Source of the DNA: Paraburkholderia madseniana
GTDB taxonomy: Bacteria > Pseudomonadota > Gammaproteobacteria > Burkholderiales > Burkholderiaceae
Length of the DNA: 64,000 bases
Assembly (NCBI RefSeq): GCF_009690905.1
Contig: NZ_VOSW01000020.1
Location: forward strand, 1 to 64,000
Direction: 5' to 3'
Positions 45,137 to 54,407 of the stretch are shown here, piece after piece (the first letter of the stretch is position 1; each line of letters opens with the position of its first letter). The position numbers and the translations under genes are program-made. The notes under the pieces were generated by a model. The model did no database searches. It was not told where the DNA came from and worked only from the letters and a program-made list of their open reading frames with translations.

Positions 45137-46711
45137 TCACTTCGCGGGAGCCATCGCCTCCTTCGTGTCCGCTGTGTTTGCTGTGTTCGCTGCGTCTGCC
45201 GTGTTCGGTGCATTGCTCGGCGGCTGTGCGCCCGATAGGTCCGTGCCGGCATCCCAGCCGCCGCCCAGCGCCTTCACCAATGAAACCGAGAGGGTCATCT
45301 GCTGGCCGTGGATCTGCACGTCCTGGCGCTCGCTGGTGAGCAAGGACTGCTGCGCGGTGATGACATCGAGGTAGGCGACCAGGCCGCCCGAATAACGGTC
45401 GTTGGCGAGCGCCAGAAGATGCTGCGCATCGGTCACTGCCTCACGCGACTGCTTCGACGCGCCATCCAGAACGGAGAGGCCCGTGATGCCGTCCTGCACC
45501 TGCTGGAATGCGTTGAGCACGGTTTGCCGATAGTTTGCCTCGGTGGCCTTGTAGCCTTCGCTCGCAAATTGCACGTTCGCCGCACGGCGGCCGCCGTCGA
45601 ACAGCACCTGGCCCACTGTCGCGCCGAGCGTCCACATCAGCGTCGGCGCGCTAAACAGGCTCGCGAACTGTGCGCTTTCCCAGCCGATGCTCGGCGTCAG
45701 CGTCAGGCTCGGAAAGAACGCTGCCTTGGCGACGCCGATCTGCGCGTTCGCCGCGGCCATCGCGCGCTCCGCCGAGGCGATATCCGGGCGGCGTTGCAAG
45801 ACGTCGCTCGGCAAACCGAGCGGAATCGCCGGCACCTGCGTGTCGAGCACTTTGGGCTCGATCGCGAATTGCGGCGCGGGCACGCCGACCAAGGCGGCAA
45901 TCGCATGTTCAAACTGCGCGCGCTGATTCAGCAGGAGTTGCGCCTGCACGCGCGTCGAATCGAGTAGCGACTTCTGCTGCAACACGTCGAGCCCGGATAC
46001 CGAACCGAGATCGTGCTCGGTCGTGACGTAATCGAGCGCCTTTTGCTGCAGTTTCACCGATTGATTCAGCACGTCGATCTCGGCGTCGAGCTCACGCAGC
46101 GAGAAATAGTCGGTGGCGAGATCGGTGGTGAGGACGAGCCGTGCGTTGGCAAGATCGTCGGCTGACTGTTGCGCGGAGGCCGCGGCGCCTTCCACTTCAC
46201 GACGTATCCGGCCGAATAGATCGGTGTCGTAGTTGATCGTCGGGCCGAGTTGCAGGTTGTTCTGTACTGTCGACGTGGTCGGCGTGCCGTAATTGGTCAG
46301 CGGGCGATCATGCGAAATTCTGAAGCGCGACCCGGACGCTCCCAGATCGACTTCAGGAATCTGCTGCGCACGGGTGTTCGCCAGCGTCGCTTTGGCCTGC
46401 GCGTAATGTGCGCTCGCCGCGGCCAGTGTCTGATTCTGCGCGAGCGCCTGCGTTTCCAGCGTACCGAGCGTCTGATCGCCGAAGGCGCTCCACCAGTCCA
46501 GCGAAATCGGCGCATGCGAAGGCGCCGCGACGCGCCAGTACGAATCGGTTTGCCAGGTCGGCGGCACCTCGGCTTGCGGCCGCTGATAATCCGGGCCGAC
46601 TGTGCACGCGGCCAGTAACGCCGCGCTAGCGGTGGCCGCCAGCGCCATGAGCGACATTCGTGACGCTCGTGTCGTTCGTGCCCGATAAGCGCCCGCCTGC
46701 TTCGCGATCAC
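45137..46711 (-). CDS. RND-2 outer-membrane channel lipoprotein (NodT/OprM family)
   Basis: A 524-residue outer-membrane factor with signal peptide ending LLAAC and TVGPDYQRP after it. The family block VLQRRPDIASAERAMAAANAQIGVAKAAFFPSL (split) is present, as is the C-terminal SLVKALGGGW. The extra tail is low-complexity (NTADAANTANTADT). Translation starts at GTG, overlapping the adaptor stop (GTGA). Probably the exit duct of the second pump. Confidence 0.93.
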   Translation of the reverse strand: MIAKQAGAYRARTTRASRMSLMALAATASAALLAACTVGPDYQRPQAEVPPTWQTDSYWRVAAPSHAPISLDWWSAFGDQTLGTLETQALAQNQTLAAASAHYAQAKATLANTRAQQIPEVDLGASGSRFRISHDRPLTNYGTPTTSTVQNNLQLGPTINYDTDLFGRIRREVEGAAASAQQSADDLANARLVLTTDLATDYFSLRELDAEIDVLNQSVKLQQKALDYVTTEHDLGSVSGLDVLQQKSLLDSTRVQAQLLLNQRAQFEHAIAALVGVPAPQFAIEPKVLDTQVPAIPLGLPSDVLQRRPDIASAERAMAAANAQIGVAKAAFFPSLTLTPSIGWESAQFASLFSAPTLMWTLGATVGQVLFDGGRRAANVQFASEGYKATEANYRQTVLNAFQQVQDGITGLSVLDGASKQSREAVTDAQHLLALANDRYSGGLVAYLDVITAQQSLLTSERQDVQIHGQQMTLSVSLVKALGGGWDAGTDLSGAQPPSNAPNTADAANTANTADTKEAMAPAK

Positions 46712-47931
46712 GACGCCCCCTTGCCGTTTTTCTGCGGCTGCGTGATCCGCACGTGGTCGCCGTCCGCGATCGAATCACTTGGGTTGATGATGATCTTGTC
46801 GTTCGCCTCGATCCCGCTTTCGATTTCGAGCGACTGCCCCAAATCCTGCGCGATCACGACCTTGTGCAAAGCCACATTGCCATTCGCATCGACCACCGCG
46901 AGCCGCGGACCTTCGGCGCGGAACAGCAGCGCATTGCCGGGCACCGTCAGTTGCGCATGGGCTGCCGCCGGCACGGCCACCTGGACATACGCGCCGGGCC
47001 GTAGCTTGTTGTCAGGATTCGGCAAGGTCACTTCGACTTGCAATGAACGGGTCGGCACGTCGATCGCGCCAGAGATGTGCGTGATCGTGCCGTGGAACTG
47101 CTGCCCCGGCAATTCGGCCTGCGTCACCACCACGTTCTGCCCGACCGACACGTTTTGCGCGTACGCCTGCGGCAGTTGCACATAGACCCGCAACGGATCC
47201 GATTGCGCCAGCGCGAACAGCGCGCGGCTCGTGCCGCTGCCCGCGTCGATCAGATCGCCGACATCGACATTGCGCTGCGTGACCACGCCCGAAAACGGCG
47301 CGACGATGCGCTTGAACGATTCGAGTTGCTGCAGGCGTTTCACGTTGGCATCGGCGGCGGCGAGGTTGGCCAGGTCCTGCGTGTAGGTGCTTGTCCGTTC
47401 GTCGAGTTCCTGCTGCGAAACCGCATCGCGTTGCCGCAGTTGCTGCCAGCGTTCCATCGAGCTTTTGGCGAGGCCGAGACTCGAACTGGTTTGCGCGCGC
47501 TGCGCCAACGACTGTGCGAGTTCCTGATCGATCTCAGGCGTGTCCAGATCGGCGAGCAGCTGCCCCTGCTTCACGCGCGTGCCGATATCGGCGTACCAGT
47601 GCAGCAGATAACCGGTGGAGCGCGCATAGATCGGCGACTCGACAAAGCCGCGCAACGTGCCCGGCAACAAGGTGTTGCCACCTCCCTCCGTTTGCGTCGG
47701 ACTCACCACGTTCACATACTGCGTGGCGTTCTGCTTCGTCGTCTCGGCGACCGAGCGGCTTTGCAGAACGTTCGCGATCACGGTGCGCAACGCGCCCACA
47801 GCGAGCAGTGCCAGCACGATCCAGATGGCGATTTTGGCGCGCTTCCATTCGCGATTGCGCGGCGGCAAGGCGTGGCCGCCTTCGGTCTCTCGCGCGGGAA
47901 TCGCCAGCGATGCATGGGTTTTTTCGGTCAT
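46708..47931 (-). CDS. RND-2 periplasmic adaptor (MFP/HlyD family)
   Basis: A 407-residue adaptor anchored by an N-terminal membrane helix (IAIWIVLALLAVGALRTVIA, ~33-52) rather than by a lipid. Lipoyl half-motifs GYLLHWYADIGTRVKQGQLLA and IVAPFSGVVTQRNVDVGDLI bracket a coiled coil; a beta-barrel and a membrane-proximal domain follow. It starts 41 bases after the pump gene. A 13-bp tandem duplication covers the start region (see repeat). Confidence 0.93.
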   Translation of the reverse strand: MTEKTHASLAIPARETEGGHALPPRNREWKRAKIAIWIVLALLAVGALRTVIANVLQSRSVAETTKQNATQYVNVVSPTQTEGGGNTLLPGTLRGFVESPIYARSTGYLLHWYADIGTRVKQGQLLADLDTPEIDQELAQSLAQRAQTSSSLGLAKSSMERWQQLRQRDAVSQQELDERTSTYTQDLANLAAADANVKRLQQLESFKRIVAPFSGVVTQRNVDVGDLIDAGSGTSRALFALAQSDPLRVYVQLPQAYAQNVSVGQNVVVTQAELPGQQFHGTITHISGAIDVPTRSLQVEVTLPNPDNKLRPGAYVQVAVPAAAHAQLTVPGNALLFRAEGPRLAVVDANGNVALHKVVIAQDLGQSLEIESGIEANDKIIINPSDSIADGDHVRITQPQKNGKGAS

Positions 47932-47954
47932 CTCAGTCAGCCATCTCAGTCAGC
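47929..47954. repeat. 13-bp tandem duplication at the adaptor start codon
   Basis: CATCTCAGTCAGC occurs twice in a row. On the minus strand it gives two copies of an ATG context; the upstream ATG opens a three-codon frame (M-A-D-stop) ending two bases before the real ATG. A third, imperfect copy lies just upstream. Confidence 0.75.
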
Positions 47955-47972
47955 CGTCATTTACATTGAACG

Positions 47973-50900
47973 TTACGCGGGCTTGCCTGCGCCGCCGTGG
48001 TCCGGCGCGGGGCCGTCGTTGCCGTGGCCGCCCGTGGTATCCGTGTCGTCATCGTCGCGATGGCGCCGCGCGAGGCGGGTATGAATGCCCGCGAACACCA
48101 GTGGCACAAAAAACAGCGTGGACACGGTGGCGAACAGCAAGCCACCGATCACCGCGCGGCCCAGCGGCGCGTTCTGCTCGGCGCCCTCGCCGAGACCCAA
48201 CGCCATCGGAATCATGCCGATGATCATCGCGAACGCGGTCATCAGCACCGGCCTGATCCGGCTTGCGCCGGCTTCGAGCGCGGCGGTGAGCGGCGGCGCA
48301 CCGGAGGAGAGCCGCTGGCGCGCGAACGACACCATCAAAATACTGTTGGCGGTAGCAACGCCCATCGTCATGATCGCTCCCGTCAAGGCAGGCACGCTCA
48401 AGTGCGTGCCGGTCAGGAACAGCATCCATACGATGCCCGCCAGTGCCGCGGGCAACGCGCTGATGATGATCAGCGGATCGACCCACGACTGAAAATTCAC
48501 CACGATCAGCAGGTACACCAGCACGATGGCCATCGCCACGCCGATCCCGAGACCGAAGAAGGAACTGCGCATGGTCTGCACCTGCCCGCGCAAGGTGATC
48601 TGGCTACCGCGCGGCAACGAGGCCCGCACGTTGTTCACCAGCTTGTCGACCTGAGTGGCCACGCTGCCCAGGTCGCGCTTTTCAACGCTCACGTACAGGT
48701 CGATCACCGGCCTGATGTTGTAGTGCGTGACTACCGCGAACTGATTCTGCGGCGCGACCCGCACGAGGTTGCCGAGCAGTTGCGTCGGACCGTTGGCCGA
48801 ACCCGAGACGGGTGTGCGCAACAACTCATCGATCGACGAGATCTGATACTGCGGCGTTTGCACCGCGACGCTGTATTCGACACCGTTCTTGTTGTTGAAC
48901 CAGAAACCCGGCGAAGTCTGCGAACTGCCCGACAAGGAAATCAGTACATTTTGCGCCACATTGCTCGCGCTCAGATTGAGTTGTTGCAGGCGCGTGCGAT
49001 CCATCTGAAGATTGATCGCCGGCTCGTCCAGTTTCTGCTGAATGTGGGTGTCGACGGTGCCGGGAATCATCCGCACCTGTTTCAGCAGCTTGCGCGCAAC
49101 GTCGAAGTTGCCCTGCTGATCCGTGCCGGAAATCTGCACGTCCACAGCGGCGGGCAAGCCGAAGTTGAGAATCTGCGTAACGATGTCGGCCGGCTGAAAG
49201 AAGAACTCGACGCCCGGAAAACGCTGCGGCAGGATCGCGCGCAGTTTGTCCATGTAGATTTGCGTCGGGTGGTGGTCTTGATTCAGGGCCACCTGAATTT
49301 CGCCGTCGAGCGTGCCGATCGTGCCCGCGTTGCTATACGAAAGATTGATACCGCTATACGGCAAACCGAGGTTGTCGAGGATCGTGCCGAGTTCGTCGGC
49401 CGGCACGACCTCGCGGATCACCTTCTCGACCTCGTCCGCGAGACGCGCGGTTTCCTCGATGCGCGTACCTGTCGGCGCACGCATGTGGAGACGAATGTCA
49501 CCGGCGTCGACGCTCGGAAAGAAGTCTTCACCGAGCACGAAAACCAGACCCATCGACACCACGCAGAAACCGAGGAACAGGCTGCCGAACATGCCGCGCC
49601 GCACCAGCACACTGCTGAGTATCACGATGTAGGTGGACCGCATGCGCTCGAAGCCGTGATCGAAACGCAGGTAGATGCGCCGGAACAGACTCGGCCTGGC
49701 ATCGGCCTTGGGCTTGTGCGCATGCCCCATCAGCAGCATGGCCAGCGTCGGCACCAGCGTACGCGACAGAACGTACGAGGCGAGCATCGCGAATACCACC
49801 GCTTCGGCAAGCGGCACGAACAGATAACGCGCGACGCCGGTCAGGAAAAACATCGGCACGAACACGATACAGATACACAGCGTCGAGACGAGCGCCGGGA
49901 TCGCGATTTCGCCGGCGCCGTCGAGAATCGCATCGTGCAGATTCGTGCCCATATGCAGGTGCCGTTCGATGTTCTCGATCGTTACCGTCGCATCGTCGAC
50001 CAGAATCCCGACCGCGAGTGCAAGGCCGCCCAGCGTCATGATGTTGATGGTTTGCCCGAGCGCGTGCAGGGCGATCAGCGAGGACAGAATCGACAGCGGA
50101 ATCGAGATCGCGATGATGCAGGTGCTGCGCCAATTGCCGAGGAACAGCAGGATCATCGCGGCGGTCAATGCCGCGGCGACCAGCGCTTCACGCACCACGC
50201 CCTGCACCGCAGCCTTCACAAACACGGACTGATCGAACAAGGCCGTGATGCTCAGGTCCGGCGGCAACGCGGCGCGCGCGGCCGGCAGAATGCCTTGCAG
50301 TGTATTGACGATCGAAAGCGTCGAGGCGCTGCCGTTCTTCAGCACCGACATCAGCACGCCGCGGTGTCCGTCCTGCCGCACGATATTGGTCTGCGGCGAG
50401 AAGCCGTCGCGCACGTGAGCGACTTCACGCAGGTACGTCGTCGCGCCGTTGAGAGTGCGCACCGGAATGTCGTTGAGCCCTTCCACCGTGGCGGGCGAGC
50501 CGTTCATATTGATCGTGTATTCCTTCGGCCCGATCTTGGCCGTCCCGGTCGGCAGAATCAGGTTTTGCGCGTTGAACGCGCTGACCACATCCGAAGGCGT
50601 CAGGCCCTTTGCGAGCAATGCGCGCGTGTCGAGGTCGACCGAGATCAACCGCGATTTGCCGCCGTACGGGTACGGTACGGCCGCGCCGGGAATCGTCACC
50701 AGTTGCGGGCGCAGGAAGTTCAGTGCCGTATCGTTGAGTGCCTGCTCGGAGAGCTTCGGGCTCGACAAGCCGAGCTGGATCACCGGAATGCTGGAGGCCG
50801 AGTAGCTGATCACCAGAGGCGGCGTCGCGCCTGGCGGCATCTGCTTGAGCTGCGCCTGTTCAACGGCTACGGTTTGCGCGATCGCGGTCTGGATGTTTGC

Positions 50901-51197
50901 GTTCGGCTGCAGGAACACCTTGAGAATCGTGATGCCCGCGAGCGACTGCGATTCAATGTGCTCGATGTCGTTGACCGTGGTGGTCAGACTGCGCTCGTTG
51001 ACGGACGTGATGCGGTTGGCCATGTCTTCGGCCGACAAGCCCGTGTAATTCCAGATGATACTGACCACCGGAATGTTGATTTCCGGCAGCACGTCGACCG
51101 GCGTGGTCAACAGCACGAATGGCGTCGCCAGCAAGATCAGAATGGCCATCACGATGAACGTGTATGGCCGCTTAAGCGCAACGTTGACGATCCACAT
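47973..51197 (-). CDS. RND-2 efflux pump, inner-membrane subunit lacking the helix-10 lysine
   Basis: A 1074-residue RND transporter with twelve predicted helices. Helix 4 keeps the aspartate pair (GILVDDATVTIENIE). In helix 10, GVATANSILMVSF replaces the GLSAKNAILIVEF type sequence, so the relay lysine is alanine here. The N terminus (MWIVNVALKRPYTFIVMAIL) and the gene order pump-adaptor-channel differ from the first operon. The C-terminal tail is rich in Asp, Gly and His (about 1045-1074), which might bind metal. Substrate is unknown; the CusRS-like system nearby hints at metals, but it is not a typical CusA. Confidence 0.94.
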   Translation of the reverse strand: MWIVNVALKRPYTFIVMAILILLATPFVLLTTPVDVLPEINIPVVSIIWNYTGLSAEDMANRITSVNERSLTTTVNDIEHIESQSLAGITILKVFLQPNANIQTAIAQTVAVEQAQLKQMPPGATPPLVISYSASSIPVIQLGLSSPKLSEQALNDTALNFLRPQLVTIPGAAVPYPYGGKSRLISVDLDTRALLAKGLTPSDVVSAFNAQNLILPTGTAKIGPKEYTINMNGSPATVEGLNDIPVRTLNGATTYLREVAHVRDGFSPQTNIVRQDGHRGVLMSVLKNGSASTLSIVNTLQGILPAARAALPPDLSITALFDQSVFVKAAVQGVVREALVAAALTAAMILLFLGNWRSTCIIAISIPLSILSSLIALHALGQTINIMTLGGLALAVGILVDDATVTIENIERHLHMGTNLHDAILDGAGEIAIPALVSTLCICIVFVPMFFLTGVARYLFVPLAEAVVFAMLASYVLSRTLVPTLAMLLMGHAHKPKADARPSLFRRIYLRFDHGFERMRSTYIVILSSVLVRRGMFGSLFLGFCVVSMGLVFVLGEDFFPSVDAGDIRLHMRAPTGTRIEETARLADEVEKVIREVVPADELGTILDNLGLPYSGINLSYSNAGTIGTLDGEIQVALNQDHHPTQIYMDKLRAILPQRFPGVEFFFQPADIVTQILNFGLPAAVDVQISGTDQQGNFDVARKLLKQVRMIPGTVDTHIQQKLDEPAINLQMDRTRLQQLNLSASNVAQNVLISLSGSSQTSPGFWFNNKNGVEYSVAVQTPQYQISSIDELLRTPVSGSANGPTQLLGNLVRVAPQNQFAVVTHYNIRPVIDLYVSVEKRDLGSVATQVDKLVNNVRASLPRGSQITLRGQVQTMRSSFFGLGIGVAMAIVLVYLLIVVNFQSWVDPLIIISALPAALAGIVWMLFLTGTHLSVPALTGAIMTMGVATANSILMVSFARQRLSSGAPPLTAALEAGASRIRPVLMTAFAMIIGMIPMALGLGEGAEQNAPLGRAVIGGLLFATVSTLFFVPLVFAGIHTRLARRHRDDDDTDTTGGHGNDGPAPDHGGAGKPA

Positions 51198-51623
51198 GAA
51201 ACGCGCCCGAGAGAATGCAGGTAAGGGATGGGTGAATCCGTACCTATGCTAGATCGATAGCACCAACGCCTGCATGGCGCCAAAATGGCTAAATTGTCAG
51301 GAAGGCTAATGTAAGGATAGGTAGCGCTTCAAACGCCCGCAACATCATGATGCGCAAACGTTTGATGAGCGGTAGATAAGCTCTTTTAAGGGTATTGCTA
51401 AATGCATGTCTCGCCGAACTGCCGTGAGACATGCCTTCAGAATAAATTGCGCAAAGCAAATACGCTACGCTCAGGCGGCGATTCTGGGGTTCATTCCGGC
51501 GCGGCGGGTGAATTGCCGAGCTTTGGCGCCAGGCAAAAAAAGGCCGGTCAACACGATTGTTGACCGGCCTTTTCGTTTCGAAGCGCCGGCGTGTGCCGCC
51601 GGCGCCCTCACACCTACATCACT
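51198..51623. other. Intergenic region upstream of the RND-2 pump
   Basis: It contains no supported gene. Two structures stand out: a 9-bp stem hairpin at 51404-51434 (GCATGTCTC/GAGACATGC) and the strong terminator at 51541-51575. The RND-2 promoter should lie near 51200-51400, but no confident -35/-10 was found. Confidence 0.6.
51541..51575. terminator. Strong bidirectional intrinsic terminator
   Basis: AGGCCGGTCAACA pairs with TGTTGACCGGCCT in a perfect 13-bp stem with loop CGAT. A T-run follows on the plus strand (TTTTCGTTT) and an A-run precedes it, giving a T-run on the minus strand. It lies 49 bases after the VOC gene, whose transcript it should end. Confidence 0.9.
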
Positions 51624-52058
51624 TCACTTCGCAAACAACGACGACATATCGGCAAACGCCTTGAACTCCAACGCGTTGCCCGACGGATCGAGGAAGAACA
51701 TCGTCGCCTGTTCGCCGACCTCGCCCTTGAAGCGCACATGCGGCTCGATGATGAAGTCGATGCCGGCCTTTTGCAGCTTGTCCGCGGCGGCCTGCCATTG
51801 CGCCATCGAGAGCACCGCGCCAAAGTGGCGCACCGGCACCGCGTCGCCGTCGACCTTGCTGGTCTGACGGTGGCCGATTTCCTCGGGTGCGAGGTGCGCG
51901 ACGATCTGATGGCCATAGAAGTTGAAGTCGACCCAATCCGGAGAGCTACGCCCTTCCGGACAGCCGAGCAGCTCGCCATAGAACTCGCGGGCCGCGGCGA
52001 GGCTATGCACGGGAAACGCCAGATGGAACGGCGGCAAAACGGTGTCGGCAACGCTCAT
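51624..52058 (-). CDS. VOC-superfamily (glyoxalase/dioxygenase-like) protein
   Basis: A 144-residue protein with the paired beta-alpha-beta-beta-beta fold of the vicinal-oxygen-chelate superfamily: [23 protein letters not shown] at the start and [16 protein letters not shown] at the end. Candidate metal ligands are the N-terminal His12 and the C-terminal Glu in ALEFK. Function may be dioxygenase, isomerase or antibiotic sequestration. Divergent from a LysR gene with a dyad between them, so probably controlled by it. Confidence 0.88.
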   Translation of the reverse strand: MSVADTVLPPFHLAFPVHSLAAAREFYGELLGCPEGRSSPDWVDFNFYGHQIVAHLAPEEIGHRQTSKVDGDAVPVRHFGAVLSMAQWQAAADKLQKAGIDFIIEPHVRFKGEVGEQATMFFLDPSGNALEFKAFADMSSLFAK

Positions 52059-52142
52059 GGTGGGAAAACTCGCAGAAAGTAAGGTGGGCTCGTGTATCGG
52101 TCAATGAAGCGGCCCGGAAAGGCGCACGCGTGAGGTAAATTC

Positions 52143-52164
52143 TAACCATGACTAAAAATGGTTA
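52143..52164. promoter_or_regulatory. Inverted repeat between VOC and LysR genes, candidate LysR operator
   Basis: TAACCAT and ATGGTTA form a perfect 7-bp dyad separated by 8 bases, located 50 bases before the LysR start and 85 bases before the VOC start. Spacing and AT-rich surroundings suit a LysR-type binding site. Confidence 0.55.
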
Positions 52165-52213
52165 AAAACGATATATATTTGATCTGACCAACACCAAAAT
52201 CGATCAATCGACG

Positions 52214-53089
52214 ATGCTCAGCGAACTCAGAACATTTATAGCCGTCAGCCAATACGGCACGTTTTCCGCTGCCGGCGCGCGCATCGGCCTGACGCAATCC
52301 GCCGTGAGCGCGCAAATGCAGCGGCTCGAACAGGAACTCGGTTTCGCGCTGTTCGACCGCACGGGCCGCTCCGCCACGCTCAACGACGCCGGCCGCGAAA
52401 CGCTCGCGCTCGCCGAAGAAATGATGACGCTCTATGCACGGCTCTCGGAACGCGGCGCGGGTGCCGCCGAAAGCGGGATGCTGCGGGTCGGCGCGATCGC
52501 GTCCGCGCAGGTGTCGTTTCTCGCCGACGCGCTGGCCCGCTTTCGCGACGACCGTCCCGGCTGGCGGATTCGCGTGGTGCCCGGCGTGTCGCTGGGACTG
52601 CTCGGGCAGGTGGACTCGGGTGAGCTCGATCTCGCCGTTATCATCAAACCGCCGTTCGCGCTGCCGTCCGAACTCGAATGGCGCACGCTCGTCACCGAAC
52701 CGTTCGTGCTGCTGGTGCCCAAGGCGATCGCGCGTGGCACGCCGTCCTGGCGCGAGCTGCTCAGGAGCGAACCGTTCATCCGCTACGACCGCGGATCGTT
52801 CGGCGGCAGGCTGGTGGACCGCTTTCTGCGGCGCGCGCGGCTGAACGTGCACGACGTGATTGAGCTCGACGAGTTGCAGGGTATCGCGCAACTCGTCGCG
52901 CGCGGCATCGGCGTGGCACTGATTCCGAATACGGCGGGATTGGGCAAGTGGCCCGCCAATGTCACCGCGCTCGAACTCGGCGACGCGACGTTTCACCGTG
53001 AAATCGGGCTCGTGCAGCGTCCACGGCATAGCCGGCAGGCGGTGGCGGGGGCTCTGGCGGATTGCATCGAAACGGCGGCGGAGTCGTGA
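52214..53089 (+). CDS. LysR-family transcriptional regulator
   Basis: A 291-residue LysR protein. HTH: ELRTFIAVSQYGTFSAAGAR, IGLTQSAVSAQMQRLEQELG, FALFDRTGRSATLNDAG. Effector domain from about residue 90 (GMLRVGAIASAQVSFL). It is divergent from the VOC gene and should control it, with itself, through the dyad at 52143-52164. No strong Shine-Dalgarno is visible. Confidence 0.93.
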   Translation: MLSELRTFIAVSQYGTFSAAGARIGLTQSAVSAQMQRLEQELGFALFDRTGRSATLNDAGRETLALAEEMMTLYARLSERGAGAAESGMLRVGAIASAQVSFLADALARFRDDRPGWRIRVVPGVSLGLLGQVDSGELDLAVIIKPPFALPSELEWRTLVTEPFVLLVPKAIARGTPSWRELLRSEPFIRYDRGSFGGRLVDRFLRRARLNVHDVIELDELQGIAQLVARGIGVALIPNTAGLGKWPANVTALELGDATFHREIGLVQRPRHSRQAVAGALADCIETAAES

Positions 53090-53290
53090 GCTGGCTGAGT
53101 TGGCTGCGGCGGCTCACTGCCCGCTGGAGTTGCCCCACAAACACCCGATTGTGCCGCCGCACAGGCCATCAACTGTATCTGTGAGATTCGCGCGCGGGCG
53201 AGCAGAATCGTTGTTCGCGCATCGATCCATGCGATTCCCCCGTGCCGCAACGAGCGGCGCAGTTTGCCCGCCGCCGAGGTTCACACGCCC

Positions 53291-53929
53291 ATGACCGCCA
53301 GTTCCTTCCTCACCGCCGATGTCCTGATCGCTTACAGCGCCTACTTCGTCGGCACGGCGAGTCCGGGGCCGAGCAATCTCGCGATCATGTCGCTGGCGAT
53401 GAGCGCCGGCAGAAAATCCGCGCTCACCTTCGCGCTCGGCGTGGTGTCCGGTTCGTTCTTCTGGGCGTTGCTGGCGTCGCTGGGTTTGTCGGCGGTACTC
53501 GCCACTTACTCCGAATGTCTGGTGGCGATCAAGATTGCCGGCGGACTCTATCTGCTGTGGCTCGGCTTCAAATCCGCGCGCTCAGCATTCAGCGCGGAAG
53601 AGCTGCCGACGAATACCGCACGCGAAGGCGAACCGCTCAAACGGCTCTATCTGCGCGGCCTGCTGCTGCATCTCACCAATCCGAAAGCGATTCTGGTGTG
53701 GCTCTCGATCGTTTCGCTGGCTATGTCGCCCGCAGGCGGCACGTCGCACACCGCGCCGGTGGTGCTCGGCTGCATGGTTATCGGCGTATCCGTGTTCAGC
53801 AGCTACGCGGTGCTGTTTTCAACCGCGTCCGCACGGCGCATTTACGTCGCGATCCGTCGCTGGCTGGACGGGTCGCTCGCGATCATGTTCGGCATTGCCG
53901 GGATCAAGCTGCTGACGTCGAAAAGCTAG
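53291..53929 (+). CDS. LysE/RhtB-family amino-acid exporter
   Basis: A 212-residue membrane protein with six helices. The N-terminal signature YFVGTASPGPSNLAIMSLAMSAG and GLLLHLTNPKAILVWLSI are hallmarks of the LysE/RhtB superfamily. Exports amino acids or analogues. ATG at 53291 immediately precedes the first helix. It is 201 bases after the LysR gene on the same strand, with its own interval, so joint regulation is uncertain. Confidence 0.93.
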   Translation: MTASSFLTADVLIAYSAYFVGTASPGPSNLAIMSLAMSAGRKSALTFALGVVSGSFFWALLASLGLSAVLATYSECLVAIKIAGGLYLLWLGFKSARSAFSAEELPTNTAREGEPLKRLYLRGLLLHLTNPKAILVWLSIVSLAMSPAGGTSHTAPVVLGCMVIGVSVFSSYAVLFSTASARRIYVAIRRWLDGSLAIMFGIAGIKLLTSKS

Positions 53930-53998
53930 CCGCGCCTTCGGGGTGCGCCCGCTCTGCGATACTGTCACCCTGATGACACGAGCGGACACACGAACACG

Positions 53999-54358
53999 AT
54001 GAGCGGTGGCAATGACCTGAATCCGGCAGCAAAGCGCTCGTCCTTGCAAAAACGGCTTTATCTGGCGGGCGCCGTCGTGCTGCTCGCCGGTTTGATCGCC
54101 GCGGCGATCATCTATGCCATGGCGCCAGCGCCAGACAGCGCCGTCTCGATGTACAGCATCGCAGACCCGCGCTATCAGATCGAATTGCAGCGCATTGGCG
54201 GCAACGCGGCGGTGGTGATGGCGCAGCTTCATCAGTGGTTCGACAGTCTTTGGCACGGTACCGCGCTCGCCTACACGGTGGCCGTACTCGGCGCCCTGCT
54301 CGCGGGCGCGTGCTTTTTTATCGGCTACTTCTTTGCCGATGAAGAGCCGCAGGTCTGA
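53999..54358 (+). CDS. Small two-helix membrane protein of unknown function
   Basis: A 119-residue protein with helices at ~20-40 (AGAVVLLAGLIAAAIIYAM) and ~90-112 (AYTVAVLGALLAGACFFIGYFF), and a ~50-residue segment between them. No family recognised. Same direction as and 69 bases after the LysE gene; converges with the SulP gene. Confidence 0.65.
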   Translation: MSGGNDLNPAAKRSSLQKRLYLAGAVVLLAGLIAAAIIYAMAPAPDSAVSMYSIADPRYQIELQRIGGNAAVVMAQLHQWFDSLWHGTALAYTVAVLGALLAGACFFIGYFFADEEPQV

Positions 54359-54407
54359 AGCAATCCACCACGTCTGGCCAAACAGACCAAACAGACCCAA
54401 ATGACGA

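Noticed and set aside
47997..51224. A 1075-codon open frame on the plus strand opposite the second RND pump
   Set aside because: Same cause: an antisense shadow of a high-GC gene with Arg/His/Asp-rich, low-complexity composition and no domain.
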